A DNA stretch of 64,000 nt. Source: Margaritispora aquatica. Taxonomy: Eukaryota; Ascomycota; Leotiomycetes; Helotiales; Discinellaceae. Under the pieces are notes generated by a model. It was not told the origin of the DNA. It saw nothing but the letters and a program-made list of their open reading frames with translations, and did no database searches. Within the stretch, counting starts at the first letter, position 1; each line of letters starts with the position of its first letter. A program made the position numbers and the translations under genes. Positions 47,049 to 59,319 of the stretch are shown here, piece after piece. The stretch spans positions 663,191-727,190 of the forward strand of contig VJWN01000020.1 in the NCBI GenBank assembly GCA_007644065.1, read 5' to 3'.

Positions 47049-48238
47049 ATGTCGGGAGCTTCGAGCTGGCTGCAGAAAATGCGCAAGGCGGATTTGATTG
47101 AGCTTTGCGACTCAGTCGGATATTCAGAGTGCGATTCTCAACTTACACATTCAAAGACTCGTCATATCCTAATCTACAATCACTAACATGCTTCTGAATA
47201 GCTATGATGGGCTCAAGAAAACCGAGATCGAAGTTGGACTCGACGATTATCTATCCGAAAACGCGACCCAATTCTCCGAGGACAAGCGCCTTGCTCCCTT
47301 TTACAAGACACGCGGTCGCGGTTCGCCCATAAAGAAAGAGATGTCAATGAATTCTCTGGCATCAGATATCGAAAGCACAGCCAAGTCAGCAACGCGCCGA
47401 GTGACCAGAGCTGCTGAAGAGCTACTCGCGACGTGAGTTAGACACGCGCCGAATAGATGCGCTTTCGCGTCTAGCTATACTAGCTTTCACAAGTTAACAA
47501 GGCTGATTTCAATGTAGTGATGATTCGGAAGCTGAGCCAGCAACCACGCGTGCACGCTCTGCCCTTATGAGGACACCTCGCGCATCTGGTCTCTCGTTTG
47601 CATCAAGTGTTCCTCTACCACCCAGCCCAGCTGTCGTAGCCGACGCGATCGATCGTAATACGCAGGTTATCCGGACCAAAGTAGCCCAAGCATATGAAGA
47701 TTCAGGTGTCGTGGAGGTGGCCCAAGCTACACGAGAGAGTCTCTCAACTGTGGCAGCTATCCAATTCATCATAACGGCATTCGAGGCTTACAACCTGCGA
47801 AAGGAAGTCCTGGCCGATAGATTCGCCTTTACTATCCCACCTATCGCCTTTCTCCAGAGAAGCGCGTACGATGTGTGGGTACCGGATATGTTTCTCCTCT
47901 TGACCAGCTCTTTCTGGGGTCCTGTTACACTCTGGGCCATGACGAGTCTTATCATTCCATTGATGTCTGCATATTTCTTCAACTTGACCGCCAAACCTAC
48001 AAGGTCTCGAAGTCACACGCAGCATTTTGGCTATACCTATGATCCATTAACCTTCAACATCGTAAAAGCGTTGTTGACATACGTTATTTACGGCCAAGAT
48101 ATGACCTTTGGAGGCTGGGTTGACTTGGAATATGTTGCAAGAATTAACTCGGCACTCTTTGGTGGTTACCAAGGTGTTCTAGTCGGAACAGGCATCGGGG
48201 CTTTGGTCACTGTGTATGAAGCTATCATCAAAAAATAA
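47049..48238 (+). CDS. SAP/HeH-like motif protein with C-terminal membrane segments, 343 aa
   Basis: Three exons: 47049-47128, 47202-47432 and 47518-48238. Residues 5-48 fit the SAP/HeH helix-extension-helix pattern: KADLIELCDSVGY, then GLKKTEIEVGLDDYL. SAP motifs bind AT-rich DNA; the related HeH motif occurs in inner nuclear membrane proteins such as yeast Heh1/Src1. A Ser/Arg/Ala-rich linker follows. Long hydrophobic stretches lie at about residues 226-262, with a weaker one at about 280-297, and a Gly-rich hydrophobic segment ends the protein in EAIIKK. A DNA-binding head plus membrane tail suggests a nuclear-envelope chromatin tether, but that is inference. The membrane part does not resemble the MAN1 C-terminal domain. 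It is tandem with the P450 gene, with no sign of a functional link. Confidence 0.72.
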
Positions 48239-49509
48239 ATTTTAGGTGACTTCTCAACAGAGTGCGGGGTGTCTATGGGTTTTGGATTGCACAGAACGAG
48301 TTGGACTTGAAGGATTGCTTGGATATAAGCACGGTAAAAGGGGTGGGAAGGAGGGGGGAAGGATCGGAACAAAGGCGGTATTCGGGGCTTGACTCTTCAA
48401 GCCTCCATTACTTTCACTCTCCTCGCAACCGCTTTGCGCTGGATCTGTCTGGATGGAAAGGAGACCGGATGGGCTTAAGGCGTCATGGGGGCGTTGTTGG
48501 ATACCTATTCTTTTGTTTGGGGCAGCATTTTTCTACTTTTGATTATTCCCATAAACTTGTCTGTTTGGAAGCAATGTGTATATGATCGATAGGCAGACAG
48601 ATGAGCAGCGGGTACTTACGATGATGAGAAGAGCGTGGATGGGCTTTCGTACTTGTTTTTGGAATCCATTGCATTTAACACATGGTCTTTCTGCATCTGC
48701 CTTACTTCATTGTAGTTATACTCGTTACAATTACAACAGGGGGCATCCTCACATCACACTCCATAGTGACGACCAATCATCATTCGACCACCGGCCAAAC
48801 CTTTTTTTCAGTCCAAAGTAGGGCAAACCAAAAAGTTTCTGGCTTGTCCTTGACGCTTTCTCATATCGAGCTCTAGAAACTATCAACACTCAGATGTCTG
48901 TGGTATTACACTAATCTGAAGATATTCATAATGTAGTTTTTGGCGTAGAAAGAATGGTGAGCCATCGAGTTCTCACATTGATAGCCCGAGCCGCTAAGCC
49001 ATTTGATAGAAGTTCTGCCTACAGCTGAATCCAATTCTCGAGTCTACTCCAAGTCCCTCACTTAAACGCTATTTAGACTGAATTAAACTGAGTTCTATTG
49101 AGCTCAGATATACCAAGAGGCCTTAAGTAAGGTTGAGTTGGGTTGATTCAAGTCAAGCTTAAATAAGTTAAATAGTATATCTATGGATACACACACTCCA
49201 CTTATCAAAAGGTAGTATCGTGGAAATCGGAACGACCCACCCTTCACTCACTCACTAAGTTCAGTGTATCCAGAGAGAGGGGCCGTTCTGGCCTAGAATA
49301 CGAGAAATCAAAGAATCAACCACATGCCCAAAAGATAAAGATGCCCGATTGAAGTGCTCAATTCTAGTTTAAGAATATTTGAGAAGACTAAGCTCGGACC
49401 TGGTAACGGCACTACTACTATACAAAATTACATGGTGAAATAAAATCCCTTCCATCACTTACAAACTCATATTCAGATGTAGTTGCGTTCCCTCAGAGAC
49501 GGATTCATG
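48239..49509. other. Intergenic region between convergent genes
   Basis: No coding signal. Around 49050-49190 the sequence is AT-rich with repeated TTAAGT/AAGTTAAAT-like words and might be an old repeat relic, but I could not pair it with another copy. Confidence 0.35.
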
Positions 49510-51968
49510 TTACGTCAGACAGCTGACGTCAGAATCTGTTGAGGATTGGAGTTAGATAGTCTTTTAAAGGAAGAGAGCGAGATACTTACATATCAAATCC
49601 GATGGAATGCTAGCAACGGGATTTATTTTATAAACCTCCATGTTGTAGAATAAACAACGTTGGGATGGTGACCAGGCAGATGATACACAGCCAGAATAAC
49701 TTTGACAGGCAAGGTTGCAACTTTCTGCAGTAGAAGATGTATCTTCGTAAATGGCTTCGTATGGAGAAGTTCCTGATACTCCACAAGAGGGATTCGCAAG
49801 TTGTATGATAGGGCATGTGCGGTCGAAGAATTCAATCGCACCCCCAAAATATGCATCTGGATCTGGTTGGGGGTCGAGATCCGCGATGTTGAGTTTGAAG
49901 AATGTGCATGTCATTGAGTAAGGATCCCAGTCTAAGCACCAGGTCTCGTTAGGAATGGAACATGAAGCGTGACAATCGTATGTGTGGGAGGGTGCTTACT
50001 GTAACTTTGACAGTCGCCATCCAAATTACACTGACCGCCACAATCATCAGGGCTAAGCCCAGGACTCGAGAAGTATACCTTGGAGCTGCCAATACCGTCA
50101 AGGAGAGCTGCAGCTCCACACGCAAGCACAGGATCCGGTGTTACCGCACAACCTAGATCCCAATAAGTGGCGCTATCTACCGTGGTAAGGCCGAGGTTGG
50201 CAACTTCACCACTATACAACAGACAGCGCTCATAGGCAACATGGATCGCATAACTCAAGCACCTCGAGTCGGCGCGACAACGAGTGGCACATCTTTGTTG
50301 ACTCAAGTCGTAGCCATCAGAGCCAAAGTTTTTACTCGCACTAATTGCAGTAGGCGATCCCTTGACTGCACAGTTACGAACGAGAGCGGGTGCACATACT
50401 GCGTCATACCCTAAACGATAATCTTAGTACTGATTTTCACCCACGGTTCATATAGGAAGAGGGAAGAGAGAGGTAGGGTAGCTTACACACTGTATTCGTT
50501 GAAATGCTAGAAATCGGACTAGCACGTTGGACACTCATGCTGTAAAGCTTGCACCTGGTATTGTCGGGGTCCCAACTTATACTTACACAGCCTCTTTGTG
50601 CACACTGGTACCCGCACTCTTCGATACTGGGCAGAATTTCAGAATAAGATGGCCGGGCTGTAGAAAGACCAGTACCACCACATGCAGGAAGCGGAATGGC
50701 ATCAACCGAACAAGTTCCATCGAAGAATTCAATGGGATTCACGCCATTTACAGGGTCAGTCAGTGGATCCAGGGTTGCAATGTCAACTGCAAAGAGACTG
50801 CATACACCGTGATCCGGATCATAAGCTAGCAATGATTAGTTGACGTGCAACGATAGATATAGATAAAGAAGACAGGTACCTACCAAATGATTTACACATA
50901 GCCAGATTTGCACAGGTACCTGAGCACTCATACGCTGAAGTGAGCGAGAAATCGATAGAATTCTCACGGGTGCCGGCTAGATCCAATGTCGCTGGCATTC
51001 CACATTGAAGAACAGGATCCAGTGGAACATCGCACACTGCATCTGTGATCTGGTACATGCCATATCCTCCTGCTGGATCTATGATTGCTGAAGCTCGAAC
51101 TCCAAATATGTAACAGCCCTGAAATGACCTAACCCAACTCTTACAGGTCGGTTCGGTACTGCACAAGTGTTTACACCTTTGTGATGAGAGATAAAGAGGA
51201 TCCACCAGGATGGCCATCGTATTCCAACCGGCAATGAAGGGCGCCGCCTGGAAACAGATTGGAGGTTCGGCAGGTTCCGGAATGGTTGATGTGGTAGGTA
51301 GAGCTGAAGAAGTGCTAGAAACCACAGTTGAACCTGATACCATGGAGCTAGATTTTGTGACTTTTGTTGTGATGCTGCCATGGGCAATCAGATCAACACA
51401 ACTCTTCCCATAAATAATAGGTAACAACTTACTAATTCAACTTTGTGCTAACAACCGTTGCTGTTGGAAATACAGTGGTAGTGATCGTCATAGTAGGTTC
51501 GCCAGCTCCAAGAAAGCAAGAGCAGGCATGTGCGAGGCTTGTGGACTTATAGTTCTTCGTGTAAACACACGCTGGCGTTCCAGACGGAACTTCTGGGTGC
51601 GGATTCTTCCTCTTTGCAAGCAATGTTTGAACAACCGGAACATCAACAGTCTGAACTTTGGAAACCGTGCTGGGGTAATATTAAACAGAGTAAATGTAAG
51701 TGAGCTGGAATGTGCTTACATGGTCTGATAGGTAGTCACGGTTGTAGCTGTGTTTGTGACTGGTCCTACCAGCCCAGAGCAATACTCAGCGGCGACCGAG
51801 GAGCTGGCAACCAGGCCTGTTCATAAGTTAGAAGGATAGATAGAATATTTCAAGGGCATACTTACATCGTGCCAAGTTATTGTTATTACATTTCTTCTCC
51901 TTTGGAAGTTTCCCAGCATCAATCGCGACAATAACACCGGCAGCGGCTAGAAAATGAGTGAGCTTCAT
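49510..51968 (-). CDS. Secreted protein with six apple/PAN-like Cys-rich modules, 681 aa
   Basis: Eight exons on the minus strand: 51968-51866, 51816-51720, 51669-51433, 51374-50884, 50825-50487, 50410-50000, 49931-49590 and 49535-49510. The protein starts with a signal peptide (MKLTHFLAAAGVIVA). A Thr/Val-rich linker segment (TTVTTYQT, TITTTVF) and a short Cys-containing region follow, then a Ser/Thr linker. Six modules of about 70-100 residues then run to the end. Each has the core C-x3-C-x(4-5)-C, then aromatic residues, then CxL/CxF and a closing Cys (for example QRCKHLCSTEPTCKSW and ECGYQCAQRGCVSISW). This resembles the apple/PAN fold of fungal surface proteins, where such modules bind carbohydrate or protein. 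No GPI signal is seen: the last exon codes only eight residues. Modules 1-3 and 4-6 look like a duplication (see findings). It could be an adhesin or wall protein. Confidence 0.85.
49512..49529. repeat. Perfect inverted repeat overlapping the stop codon
   Basis: Arms ACGTCAG and CTGACGT are separated by ACAG. The palindrome lies in the last coding exon of the apple-module gene and contains a TGACGT half-site of the ATF/CREB type. A functional role is not established. Confidence 0.5.
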
Positions 51969-53896
51969 CTTGAACGCAAGATGAGGGAAGATCTGGAAGC
52001 TTGATGTCCTTATTTCAATAGAGGAATCGTTCACTTTTAAGGGCAACAGACCCCAGAAAACTTCGTCAAACCCATCCAATCTCTATCGAACTGTGGTGGT
52101 GAAACCGTGATATCTATAGATCAATCTTTACTGAATTTCGCAGGGAGTGAGCGTTCGAGATGAAAGACAAATGTGAAGTGGGAATTTCTCCTTTGAAAAG
52201 CAATGACACACGCCAGGAGATAGAGGAGAAGGCAAACAACCCTCGGCGGCCACAGAATTCCAAAGAAAATAGATTACCACACCGCACGATTGAGGTGCAA
52301 AGAGTCAGAAGTCTAGTACTTCGATAGGACTACATTGTACGATGGGAATCCATCAAAGTCGCGTGCGTCTCTCAAAATTATGTTTATAGAACAGGGGTAA
52401 AATTTCAGAATCACCTGCTTCCAATAGGTCACATCTGCCTTTAGACTATCATTTTGTGGGCTGCCACTACTTACACAACAGACTTTACCAACTCGCCTTG
52501 TCCACAGGCCTGAAGTCCGAATCAAAGCCTGATGCCTGATAGAGGCCTTGATGGTTGATGGAACTCAGTCAGATTTTGAACTTGTGGAAGAGGTGGTATG
52601 GTGGGGTTCCTAAAGAATGATCCCTGGGTAGTAAAAATAGAGTTTAGCCCTGCTGCAACTCAGGTACAGATCGGTACCTAGGTACTTCACAGTCCTACAT
52701 GGCTTGTTGAATTCATATGGTTCATGCTCGCCAAAGATAAAAACAAAATAATTGATCCAGAATAGATATTGGATCTCGTCACATGCAGGTTCCTAAAGCC
52801 CAAGAAATGTAAGTTTCCAACAAAAAAGAAAGAAATCAGACCATGCCCAGGCGGTCTAGACGACCAAATAATGTATCTCCCTCATATTAATACATATACT
52901 CACTCGCCTGCTCCATAACTCTGAAGTCTGAAGTCCGAAGTATAGCCCACCAGGGGAGATTTCACCGTGAAGGGACTGACTGGGGTTCGGACTTTAGACT
53001 TATGCAAAAGTCGAGCACAGTATTGAAATTCGAAACATTGTCTTTCAATTTGAGAGAAATATGTCTTGCAGATTGAAGCACTGACTTCGGAAAATATCCA
53101 ATACAAGTCCGCCATGATCGAAAACGCATCATACATGGGCTTAGGGGGATGATATTTCTGTCAGCTCCGCTATGCTGCATGGAGGGATATCCAACGACAA
53201 GCCGAGCGGAAAAGGATACATGAAGAGGAAAATGGAATAATGACTTGGGTGATGGCAGTGGAGCTGATTAGCGTATGGTTGAAATTGAGGTATATAAGAT
53301 TTACGATGTAGTTACGCTTAACGGTGATGGTGGGACAAGGTATGCATGATTGAGAATGTTGTCTTCGCTAAGCAAATCTGAGATGGTGGTGATTACGATG
53401 AACGAACGGACACGGACACTGACACGGACACGGACAAGGCGCCGCTTTTTCCCTTGAAAGCCGGAATCGGAGAGATTCAAAGTCGCTTATGGTAGGTCCA
53501 AATACCCAATGGCTCAGAATATCACCACTTCAAGGTTGTATTCAGTACCAGGGTCTAAGGGATACGGGGTATTCTAGCTCGTAAAGGAGGAAGCATATTT
53601 GTTACTATCCTATGGAATTCCTACCTCATTCGTCAGATGGTTACAAATCATCCATGTATCTGTAATCAAAGCGAACAAACTCGGGAAAAGACTTGACGAT
53701 CTATGAATAAGCCTGCTTTGGGGAATGGCAAAGTAGGCAATTCATGCAATGAAAATGCAGGAGCAAGAGTACTACGGTGTCTATCGTCTTCTGGAGACTA
53801 TATATAATCATAGTTTTGTCACTGTAGATGGAAATTTAGTAAGCTGTTGATTCTTCTCTCTTGCAAGCTACCCAAGATACTCTTTCTCTCATCAAC
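51969..53896. other. Divergent promoter region, no gene
   Basis: This contains the promoters of the apple-module gene and the NmrA gene. A GACACG-type hexamer tract lies at about 53405-53440. Short frames on both strands show no domain. Confidence 0.4.
53405..53440. repeat. Short GGACAC hexamer tandem repeat
   Basis: About five imperfect units of the hexamer lie upstream of the NmrA-family gene, roughly 460 bp before its ATG. Confidence 0.75.
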
Positions 53897-55041
53897 ATGA
53901 GACAAGAGGCCAAAACCATCGCTGTACTCGGTGTAACTGGCACGCAAGTTCGTAATCTAAGACCCTATCCATTGACTTCCTACTCACCCCCTTAGGGTGG
54001 CTCTGTCGCAGCACACTTCCTTGCACTCGGCTGGAGAGTCAGGGGAATCACACGATCCACCACATCCCCAACAGCAACCTGTCTCGCTGCAAAGGGCATC
54101 ACACTCGTGACAGCTAATGTCGATGACTCCTCCACGTTGGCTGCGGCGTTCAGGGACGCACATGTTATCTTTGCGGTTACTGATTTCTGGGCACCGTTCT
54201 TCGAGTCTTATGCCTCGCTGTCCCAAATTTCTGACCGTGCAGCTGGCGAGAATGCACAAGAAATCGAAGTCAGGCGTGGAAAGAATATCATAGATGCAGT
54301 CGATGCAGTGTTAGCCAAGGAGGGCAGCGTGCTAGAAAGACTCGTGTATAGCACTCTTCCTGATTTCACGAAATTGAGCAGTGGAAAATATATCTATGCG
54401 TACCACTTCGACGCCAAAGCCGTGGCAAGCGAGTATCTGCAGAGCAAGAATACATTATGGGAGAAGAGCAGTCTTTTGAATATGGGGTTCTACGCCTCCA
54501 ATATCATCAAGTTTGGTAGGAAAATGCGTTCTATCAAGGTTTGATCTCCTGCTCCATCAAAGACCAGTCTCTAACCGAACATAGATGCAAGATGGGAAAC
54601 TCATTTATCGCACCCCAGGATCCCCAAGAGCTATCCATCCTTTCGTAGTAACTGCCGACACAGGCCTCTTCGTCGACCTTTTGGTACGCTCACCACCCAA
54701 GCAAGACTTGCTAGGTGTAAGCGAGCTCGCGAGTTACGAGCAGTATATGAAAGTCTGGAGCGAATATACCGGCGTCCCTGGTGAAGCGGTACATATGAGT
54801 ATCGGGGACGCGGACGAGGCATCTCCTGGTGGTTTTGGTAGGGAGGCTGCGGAGAGTACCGCATCGAGTGCAGAGTTTGGATGGGGCAAGAGTTTGGTTT
54901 TGCCAACTGATGTGAGTTTTAAGATGAGGCGATCAGAGATTAATACTGACGAATGTATAGTTGGATAGTGCTTTCAAGGCGACTAGCTTGGAGGAGTACA
55001 TGCAGAGCGAGAACTGGAAGGAGTTCCTGAGCGGGTTGTGA
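53897..55041 (+). CDS. NmrA-family NAD(P)-binding protein, 333 aa
   Basis: Four exons: 53897-53947, 53996-54538, 54585-54911 and 54961-55041. The introns are 46-49 nt. The N-terminus carries a Rossmann dinucleotide motif split by the first intron (AVLGVTGTQ joined to GGSVA), followed by the expected VRGITRS after strand 2. The segment AHVIFAVTDFW after strand 4 and the VYSTLPD stretch match NmrA-like members of the atypical short-chain dehydrogenase superfamily. The catalytic Tyr-x3-Lys of true dehydrogenases is not evident. Family members act either as redox sensors binding NAD(P), as Aspergillus NmrA does for the GATA regulator AreA, or as isoflavone-reductase-like enzymes. This copy cannot be assigned to one. 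It is cytosolic by sequence. Confidence 0.9.
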
Positions 55042-56445
55042 ATGTGTTCTAAACACCTACACACATCGAGATGTAAGATTACATACTCATGATTTCAGCA
55101 ATCCAATGATGTGTAAGGACGAGACTAGCGTCAACATTTTGCCACTTCTTTCTTCGCTGAGGATCGGTCACTTGACATTTCTATTGTTCATCCAAACCAT
55201 TGAGCTGGTTCGGTTACATATTCTCGTATCGCCTCTCTGCAGTTCGATAATGTCACCAGCCACACATATCTGCATCATGCCCATTCTTGGTAAAGCTCCT
55301 CCACTCTCCTCAAAGCTCTCCATGCCCAAATACTCGTGCTTTGGCTCGGATAGCATGCTGTACGAGCAAACAAACCCTCGGCTACCTGCTCGAGTCCTCG
55401 GGTCGGGAGGTAACATGTTCATTCGTCGTGCCTCCCATTTCGCCCGAATATAGAGTGCAATCCATACCCCCATGTCATCCTCATCATCGCCATTCTCGTT
55501 TAGACGACAAGCGACCCGAGAAAGATCGTTTAACTCCCCACCCCCAATGATACAGTGGTGGTGAGATTGATAGAGGGGCAGCAAAACAGCACAGCCACTT
55601 CTTCGTTTCAAGAAAAATCCAAACAAATGCCCCTCCAAAGCTGAGTGCATGAACCTTCATCCTGGTGGCCAATCATCGTCATAAGGTGAGTATGACATGC
55701 TTAGGAGTGTAGCCAATCATAAGTGCTCAGTCTCATTATGGAGAATTTGGCCTGCGTTGCCCCGAGGCATTTGGAGGATATGAATGTGTCGAGCTGCTTG
55801 GCAGTGAAGGACCAGAGCAGTGTGAGAAAGATACTGCATCGCACAGTATGAGTCGCTTAAAAGTGTTTGTGTGGTTCATAATGGTTCAGTAAGCGCTTGT
55901 TAAATGGTTGTAGAAACCATCAATCGGAATAATCTAGAAATCTTCATCATCAGGTTCTGAATCCCATATCAAAATTATTCTTTACAATATCCCCCAAAAA
56001 TCACTTGATCTTTTTGCTCTCGTTCCTGGTGCCGGCTTCCTGTTCCCTCCCCTCCCTTCCACTCCACACTCAATCATCATCCCAACCCAAACCCCTGTAA
56101 ACACAGCCCAGCCTTGCTCTTGTTGGCCCACCTTGCTTGAAATTCAGCGTCACTGAACTGGCAAACAGCCCTGAAGACAGCCCGATCGGGAATTTCGACC
56201 AAGAAAGTCAAATCCGACTATACCTCATTATCCATAATAACCATACCCTCGAAGCTGACCTTTTCCTGCTCACTTCTCACATAAATCTATCAACACAGTC
56301 ATCTCCCCAGACCTTCACAACGGCGCGCCTATCTTTTCTTGCTGCCCCGGCAGCTGAACGCAAACCACGAAGACGAAAGACTCGACGACTTGCAGTGATT
56401 GAAGAAGCCAGCCTTTCAAACGACTTTCTACAGGTCCCAGCAGCC
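55042..56445. other. Intergenic region with probable leader of the patatin gene
   Basis: A minus-strand frame of 160 codons at 55168-55650 has no domain and irregular composition, so I do not call it. The last 300 bp are pyrimidine-rich and stay open in the frame of the patatin gene, but contain no in-frame ATG before 56446. Confidence 0.4.
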
Positions 56446-58388
56446 ATGGACAACAGCGCATTGCGGCGGAAGGATACCACGAAAGGTCCTCCTCTTCGCA
56501 TTCTCTCTCTAGGTACGATAAACCAACTTCTACCCCGCTGGATCGCTTGCTGACACCGTCGCAGATGGAGGAGGTGTACGAGGCTACTCCATGCTCATTA
56601 TCATCCAAGAGCTCATGCACAGGACTTTTGTTGAAATCGAAGGCAGGGCTCCCCGCAGAAATGAGATTCCGAAACCGGCAGATCATTTCGACCTTATCGT
56701 CGGTACAGGAACAGGAGGCCTGATCGCGATTATGCTAGGCAGGCTACGTTTGGACCTGGAGACCTGCAAGGAGGTATATGTGCGCATGACGAGGAAGGTC
56801 TTTGAGACGGATAAGACGATTGCCGGAATCCCGTACAAGACGACGTTATTCAAGGCTTCGAAGCTAGAAGAGGCTATTCGGGAATGCGTGAGGGAGCACA
56901 CGATTTACGAAAATGAAGGTAATGATGGAGAGGAGCCAGAGGGACTGTCAGCAAATAGCCCCATCAGTCCACTCAACCGGACTGCTGGGCCACGACGACA
57001 TGCTAGCAATGCATCCGTAGCAAGCTTTTCGGCAAGGAGTCCTCAAAGTTATCAGAGCCGGCCTATGATGGGATCGCGGTGGGGAAATCCGGAGGCACTA
57101 CTTTACGACACAAGGGAGAATAGGACAAAGACGTAAGTTAGGGTTTTTTTCTCCCTGGACCTAGCTAATGCATATTAGTGCTGTAACGGCTATCTATAAA
57201 GGTACCCCAAAAGGTGGCAGCCCTGCCATTTTACGATCTTACGATTCACGAAAAGAACCTTCCCCAGAGTTTGACTGTAAAATATGGGAAGCAGGGCGAG
57301 CAACTTCGGCGACAGGGCTTGCTTTCAAGCCGATATATGTTGGGCAGTCGGTTTTCATTGATGAGGGAGCCGGAAATTACAACCCTACTCCAGTTGCCCT
57401 TGATGAAGCATGTGTAAACGAATGGCCCGGACGGGAAGTTGGGCTCGTGGTGAGCATTGGAACAGGAAAGCGACCGGCAGGCAGTGATCAGAACTCAAGT
57501 CTCTGGTATGAAGGGTTCATGGGCGACTTTGCGGAGGCAAGGCGACGACTCATATCGAAAACTGAAGGTTGCGAGGAGACACACAAATATATTGTGAAGG
57601 AGGGTCTGAGCAGGAGAGGGATCAATATTGAGAACTACTACCGTTTCAACGTAGAGATTGGGGTTGGAGAGTTTGGTATGAACGAATGGAATCGTCTCGC
57701 GGACATCAGTACAGGAACGCGGCGATACCTAGGAAAGAGCGAGTCCCAGCGGATGAACATTGAAGCAGCAGCGAAGCTTGCCAAGATTCACAGGTCGAAG
57801 CTCCGACATGAGAGAGAGACGGACAGGATTGAATCCAGCCTTAATTACAAGGATAACCGAAATTCCATTCCGGAGATCCCAGAACCATATCCAAATGCTG
57901 TGGAGTTGCCAGCTGAGATGCCGACAATGCACCCACCTCATAGCCCTCCACCGAGGGCATCCTACGAATCTGGACATCATGACACACTAGAAGTACCAGG
58001 CAGGAGACAAACACCTTCGCCTCGCTCATCATCCGAGTATCAATCTCACCTTTCCCCACGAAGCTCCAACTCGGCCATACAAGACAGCGGGGATCGTTTC
58101 GTCGTCTACGCACCCACGCCCAGTGAGCACATGCACGCCAGCGGAGCAGACAAGATCGCCATCACGAGTCACGATGAAGCGCCGAGACCGCCGCCAGAGC
58201 AACTAGCTAAGCGGCCGGTAGGGAGAGTCGAACCTCCTCCGCTGCCGCCGAAGACGCCGATTAATGATCCAGCAACGGGATTGCCTATCGGCAGAGGAAG
58301 ACCGCAAGTGATGCTGCCGTATCCACTAGATGATAGGCCGCCGCCTGTGGTTAATATGGCGGGGAAACCAAATTATCGTGGCAGGTAG
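56446..58388 (+). CDS. Patatin-fold protein lacking the nucleophilic serine, 614 aa
   Basis: Three exons: 56446-56512, 56565-57132 and 57179-58388. The oxyanion-hole loop DGGGVRG is intact (residues 23-29). Where patatin lipases have GxSxG, this protein reads GTGTGG (residues 69-74), so the nucleophile position is Gly71. The catalytic Asp is retained at Asp273 within FIDEGAGNYNP, although the usual DGG/DGA is DEG. NNPT-like and VSIGTGK motifs of fungal patatins are present. An inserted Ser/Arg-rich loop lies at about residues 165-205, and the C-terminal 180 residues are Pro/Ser-rich and disordered. Active relatives are phospholipases or acyl hydrolases with a Ser-Asp dyad. This one is predicted to be catalytically impaired and may bind lipid or act as a scaffold. 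The start is the first in-frame ATG. The signature DGGGVRG spans intron 1. Confidence 0.92.
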
Positions 58389-59319
58389 TTTTGGTGCAGT
58401 TACTTGGCGTTTCGAGCGATGGATTTAGGAGTTGGATTTTGATTTGGAGTTGGGTATACCTCTTTCTGGTTCTGAATTGCAGGAGAAGGAAGGTGTTTTG
58501 ATTGGGTATGAGATGTGGCGGTTGATGAGATGACGGACTAACTGAGATGTTTGCTTTATACCTGGTGTGGAAATTCAAAACATGAAGCGGAGTTTTAGCG
58601 TGTGTCCTCAGTATTTTTCATCTTGTGGCATTCTTATATCCTAGAGTCGAGGGGAACACGGGGGACTTGCGATGGGCTCAGCTCGAGAAGTCGTCGATTT
58701 TAGGGAGAGACATCGGCTTGTGGATGTAAATATAGATGTGAATGTGCAGCGAGTGCTGGATGATCAATATAGATTTGGGTCTTTTAACTTATCACAAACA
58801 CTCAAAGTACTAGGTGTGTTAGAAGTGAAGTAGTTTTCTATAAAGTTGTTCACGCATGCATGAAAATAGATGAATTAATATCTCTCCCTCTTGTTTCCAA
58901 TTTCTCGCTTATACTGCTGCTCGTTCTCATTCTCCATGCGTTGTCGGCTGCCAGCTGCAATAGGCATTTCTTCCAACGCGAGCGTAGTCCTAAGTTGTGT
59001 CTCATAGAGAGAAACCCACAATACGACGGCGCTGCTGTCATTACCCGGTTGTATTCAACTCCAAAACTTTACTATCATGTTCTCCCTCTCCCACCTTTTC
59101 CATGGTAGCGATTAATTCCTGATATTGCAGGTTTGGGGTTTTTGATCATGTGGTGGTTTCTTTGACCTTGTATTTCTCAAGTCCCAGAAGATCACTGCTC
59201 GTCATGAGAAGATACCAAATACATTTACTAAAAGACACCTCTCTAATACCTTATGGATAACGACCACAAGCACAACCTTAAAGCCTGAAATCTATGTCTT
59301 CAGTCTTCCCCCAAAGTCG

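Noticed and set aside
55168..55650. 160-codon minus-strand frame
   Set aside because: No domain, no splice signals and irregular composition. It lies in the leader/promoter region of neighbouring genes.
44533..58388. Secondary-metabolite gene cluster (P450, NmrA, patatin-like, secreted protein)
   Set aside because: No polyketide, non-ribosomal peptide, terpene or other core synthase is present, and eL42 and the SAP protein are housekeeping-type neighbours.
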